A stretch of DNA of 7,033 nt from Gammaproteobacteria bacterium. Lineage in GTDB: Bacteria > Pseudomonadota > Gammaproteobacteria > Pseudomonadales > Oleiphilaceae. Under the pieces are notes generated by a model. The model did not search any database and was not told the origin of the DNA. It worked only from the letters and a program-made list of their open reading frames with translations. Positions 4,812-7,033 of this stretch are shown here, one piece after another (position 1 is the stretch's first letter; every line of letters starts with the position of its first letter). The stretch is taken from NCBI GenBank assembly GCA_003695085.1, contig RFIV01000151.1, positions 1 through 7,033 of the forward strand, in the 5' to 3' direction. A program made the position numbers and the translations under genes.

Positions 4812-7033
4812 CACGCGTACAGCGGATCAATCTTGTCCGGGTCAATGTTGAAGTCACGAATCGCCTGCGTGACGACCGATGCCTCCAACGTGCCCTGACG
4901 TGCCAGAGCTTCGAGCGCGGCAACCACCACAAAGTAACGGTCGACCTCGAAATGATGACGCAGCTTCTCGCGGGTATCGCTGCGGCCGAAGCCATCGGTA
5001 CCCAGCACGGTGTAGTCACCCGGCACGAATGCGCGGATCTGATCGGCGAACAGCTTCATGTAATCCGTCGCCGCAACAACCGGGCCTTCCGCCCCCTTCA
5101 GACACTCGGTGACATAGGGCGTCCGCGGCTTGGACTCCGGATGCAGGAGGTTCCAGCGGCGCACGTGATGCCCTTCCCGGGCCAGTTCGGTGAAGCTGGT
5201 GCAGCTCCACACATCGCTGTCGATATCGTACTTGTCCTTGAGCAGCTGCGCCGCCGCGCGTACCTCGTTGAGGATGGCGCCGGAGCCGAGCAGCTGTGCA
5301 CGGGCCTTGCCGCCTTCGCCCACGCTCTCCAGCTTGTACATGCCCTTCAGGATGCCAGCTTCGGCCCCTTCCGGCATGGCCGGGTGCGCGTAGTTCTCGT
5401 TCATCACCGTGACGTAGTAGTACACGCTCTCGTTTTCCACATACATGCGGCGAATGCCATCCTGAATGATGACCGCCAGCTCGTAGCTGTAGGTGGGGTC
5501 ATAGGAGATGCAGTTGGGCACGGTCAGCGAGTAGATGTGGCTGTGACCATCCTCGTGCTGCAGGCCTTCGCCATTGAGCGTGGTGCGTCCGGACGTACCG
5601 CCGATCAGGAAACCGCGGGCACGGATATCGCCGGCTGCCCAGCACAGGTCCCCCACACGCTGGAATCCGAACATGGAGTAGAAGATAAAGAACGGAATCA
5701 GCGGGTAATCATTGGTACTGTAGGACGTGGCGGCCGCGATCCAGGCCGACATGGCCCCGGCTTCGTTGATGCCTTCTTCCAGAATCTGGCCTTTCTTGTC
5801 CTCCCGGTAATACATCACCTGGTTGCGATCCACCGGCGTGTACTTCTGCCCCTCGGAGGTGTAAATGCCGAGCTGACGGAACATGCCTTCCATGCCGAAG
5901 GTCCGCGCTTCATCCGGCACGATGGGGACGATACGCTTGCCGATCTGCTTGTCCTTCACCAGCGTGTTGAGAATGCGCACGAACGCCATGGTGGAGCTGA
6001 TTTCACGCCCATCCGACCCCTTGAGCATGCTCTCGAACGCACTCAGCTCCGGTACCTTGAGCGGATTGGCATCCTTGCGGCGCTTGGGCAGGAAGCCCCC
6101 CAGCTCTTCACGCCGCTTGCGCATGTAGAGGATTTCGGGCGAGTCTGCGGGTGGCTTGTAGTAGGGCAGATCCTTCAGCTCTTCGTCTGTCAGCGGGATG
6201 CCAAACCGGTCGCGGAACGACTTGATAGTTTCGAAATCCAGCTTCTTGAGCTGGTGCGTGGTGTTCTGGGCCTCGCCCTGTTCACCGAAGCCGTAGCCCT
6301 TGACGGTCTGAGCCAGAATGACGGTCGGCTGCCCCTTGTGGTTGACGGCTTCATGGTAGGCCGCATAGATCTTGAACGGATCATGGCCGCCACGATTTAG
6401 ATTGCGGATATCCTCGTCCGACAAGTCCTCCACCAGCTTGAGCGCTTCCGGATGCTTGCCGAAGAAGTGCTTGCGGGTATAGGCACCGCCATTGTGCTTG
6501 TAGTTCTGGTACTCGCCATCCACGGTCTCGTCCATGATCTTCTGCAGGATACCGTTCTTGTCCTTCTCCAGCAGCTGATCCCAGAGACGTCCCCATACCA
6601 CCTTGATGACGTTCCATCCGGCACCGCGGAAGATGCCTTCCAACTCCTGAATGATCTTGCCGTTGCCGCGTACCGGGCCATCCAGGCGCTGCAGGTTGCA
6701 GTTGACCACGAAAATCAGGTTGTCCAGCTTCTCGCGCCCGGCCAGACCGATTGCCCCCAGGGTTTCCGGTTCGTCACACTCGCCGTCCCCTACATAGCAC
6801 CAGACCTTGCGGCCATCCATGTTCACCAGCTCGCGGCTGTGCAGGTACTTCATCACATGCGCCTGATAGATGGCCTGAATCGGCCCCAGCCCCATGGATA
6901 CCGTGGGGAACTGCCAGTATTCGGGCATCAGCCAGGGGTGCGGATAGGAGGACAGGCCATTGCCATCCACTTCCCGGCGGAAGTTGTCCAGCTGCTCTTC
7001 GTTCAGGCGCCCTTCGAGGTATGAACGGGCGTA
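4811..7033 (-). CDS. aceE: Pyruvate dehydrogenase E1, homodimeric type, N-terminus outside the window
   Basis: This is the thiamine-diphosphate E1 of the pyruvate dehydrogenase complex. It decarboxylates pyruvate and acetylates the lipoyl arm of AceF. The frame is open to the window edge, giving 740 residues from YARSYLEGRL. These align without net gaps to E. coli AceE from residue 148 to the end at 887, so about 147 residues are missing. Recognisable sites, in E. coli numbering with window residue in brackets, are: the ThDP/Mg motif GDGE with D230 (83), N258 and N260 in NCNLQRLDGPV (111, 113), the active-site loop histidine H407 in TTHQLKK (260), E522 in PDEARTF (375), and E571 in EEGINE (424). 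The C-terminus FNIDPDKIDPLYA is intact. The GTG at 6970 is an internal valine codon (REVDGNGLSS), not a start. The aceF gene follows after 11 bp. The promoter and true start lie beyond 7033. Confidence 0.97.
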   Translation of the reverse strand, partial: YARSYLEGRLNEEQLDNFRREVDGNGLSSYPHPWLMPEYWQFPTVSMGLGPIQAIYQAHVMKYLHSRELVNMDGRKVWCYVGDGECDEPETLGAIGLAGREKLDNLIFVVNCNLQRLDGPVRGNGKIIQELEGIFRGAGWNVIKVVWGRLWDQLLEKDKNGILQKIMDETVDGEYQNYKHNGGAYTRKHFFGKHPEALKLVEDLSDEDIRNLNRGGHDPFKIYAAYHEAVNHKGQPTVILAQTVKGYGFGEQGEAQNTTHQLKKLDFETIKSFRDRFGIPLTDEELKDLPYYKPPADSPEILYMRKRREELGGFLPKRRKDANPLKVPELSAFESMLKGSDGREISSTMAFVRILNTLVKDKQIGKRIVPIVPDEARTFGMEGMFRQLGIYTSEGQKYTPVDRNQVMYYREDKKGQILEEGINEAGAMSAWIAAATSYSTNDYPLIPFFIFYSMFGFQRVGDLCWAAGDIRARGFLIGGTSGRTTLNGEGLQHEDGHSHIYSLTVPNCISYDPTYSYELAVIIQDGIRRMYVENESVYYYVTVMNENYAHPAMPEGAEAGILKGMYKLESVGEGGKARAQLLGSGAILNEVRAAAQLLKDKYDIDSDVWSCTSFTELAREGHHVRRWNLLHPESKPRTPYVTECLKGAEGPVVAATDYMKLFADQIRAFVPGDYTVLGTDGFGRSDTREKLRHHFEVDRYFVVVAALEALARQGTLEASVVTQAIRDFNIDPDKIDPLYA

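Noticed and set aside
3778..4851. Plus-strand open frame (357 codons), Ser/Thr/Ala/Pro-rich
   Set aside because: It is the antisense reading of the Ala/Pro linkers and lipoyl domains of aceF. Its apparent repeats mirror the lipoyl duplication.
4952..6400. Plus-strand open frame of 482 codons opposite aceE
   Set aside because: The opposite strand encodes E1 with all catalytic residues intact. The antisense product resembles no family I know.

Overview
The window looks like an ordinary chromosomal segment of a gammaproteobacterium, or a close relative within the Proteobacteria. The grounds are a homodimeric (AceE-type) pyruvate dehydrogenase E1 paired with a two-lipoyl AceF, a close relative of enterobacterial YidE, strong AGGAG-type ribosome binding sites and GC-rich coding sequence. 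I cannot name the genus. No mobile element, tRNA, rRNA, CRISPR array or phage gene was seen.

Layout. Positions 52-1725 (minus strand) hold a YidE-type membrane transporter of the AspT/YidE/YbjL family. Positions 1726-1976 are an AT-rich spacer upstream of it, with a candidate promoter and a repeated 13-bp motif. Positions 1977-2573 (minus) encode a TetR-family repressor. It is divergent from a PaaI-type hotdog thioesterase at 2682-3089 (plus). The 108-bp gap between them carries a perfect 18-bp palindrome (2591-2608), the probable TetR operator, and divergent promoter-like elements overlap it. Only 21 bp separate the thioesterase stop from the stop of the convergent aceF (3111-4799, minus). 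Upstream of aceF lies aceE (4811-7033, minus), which is cut by the window edge and lacks about its first 147 residues.

How the genes fit together. aceE and aceF form an operon. The aceF Shine-Dalgarno shares a base with the aceE stop codon, which suggests coupled translation. Their products are E1 and E2 of the pyruvate dehydrogenase complex, which makes acetyl-CoA; no E3 (lpd) gene is visible here. The TetR gene and the thioesterase look like a small self-regulated module for an acyl-CoA substrate that the sequence does not identify. The transporter is probably an independent unit.

I found no convincing undescribed system. The points most worth a second look are the TetR operator module, the near-identical stretch shared by the two AceF lipoyl domains, the repeated promoter-like motif upstream of yidE, and the very tight convergent junction between the thioesterase and aceF.
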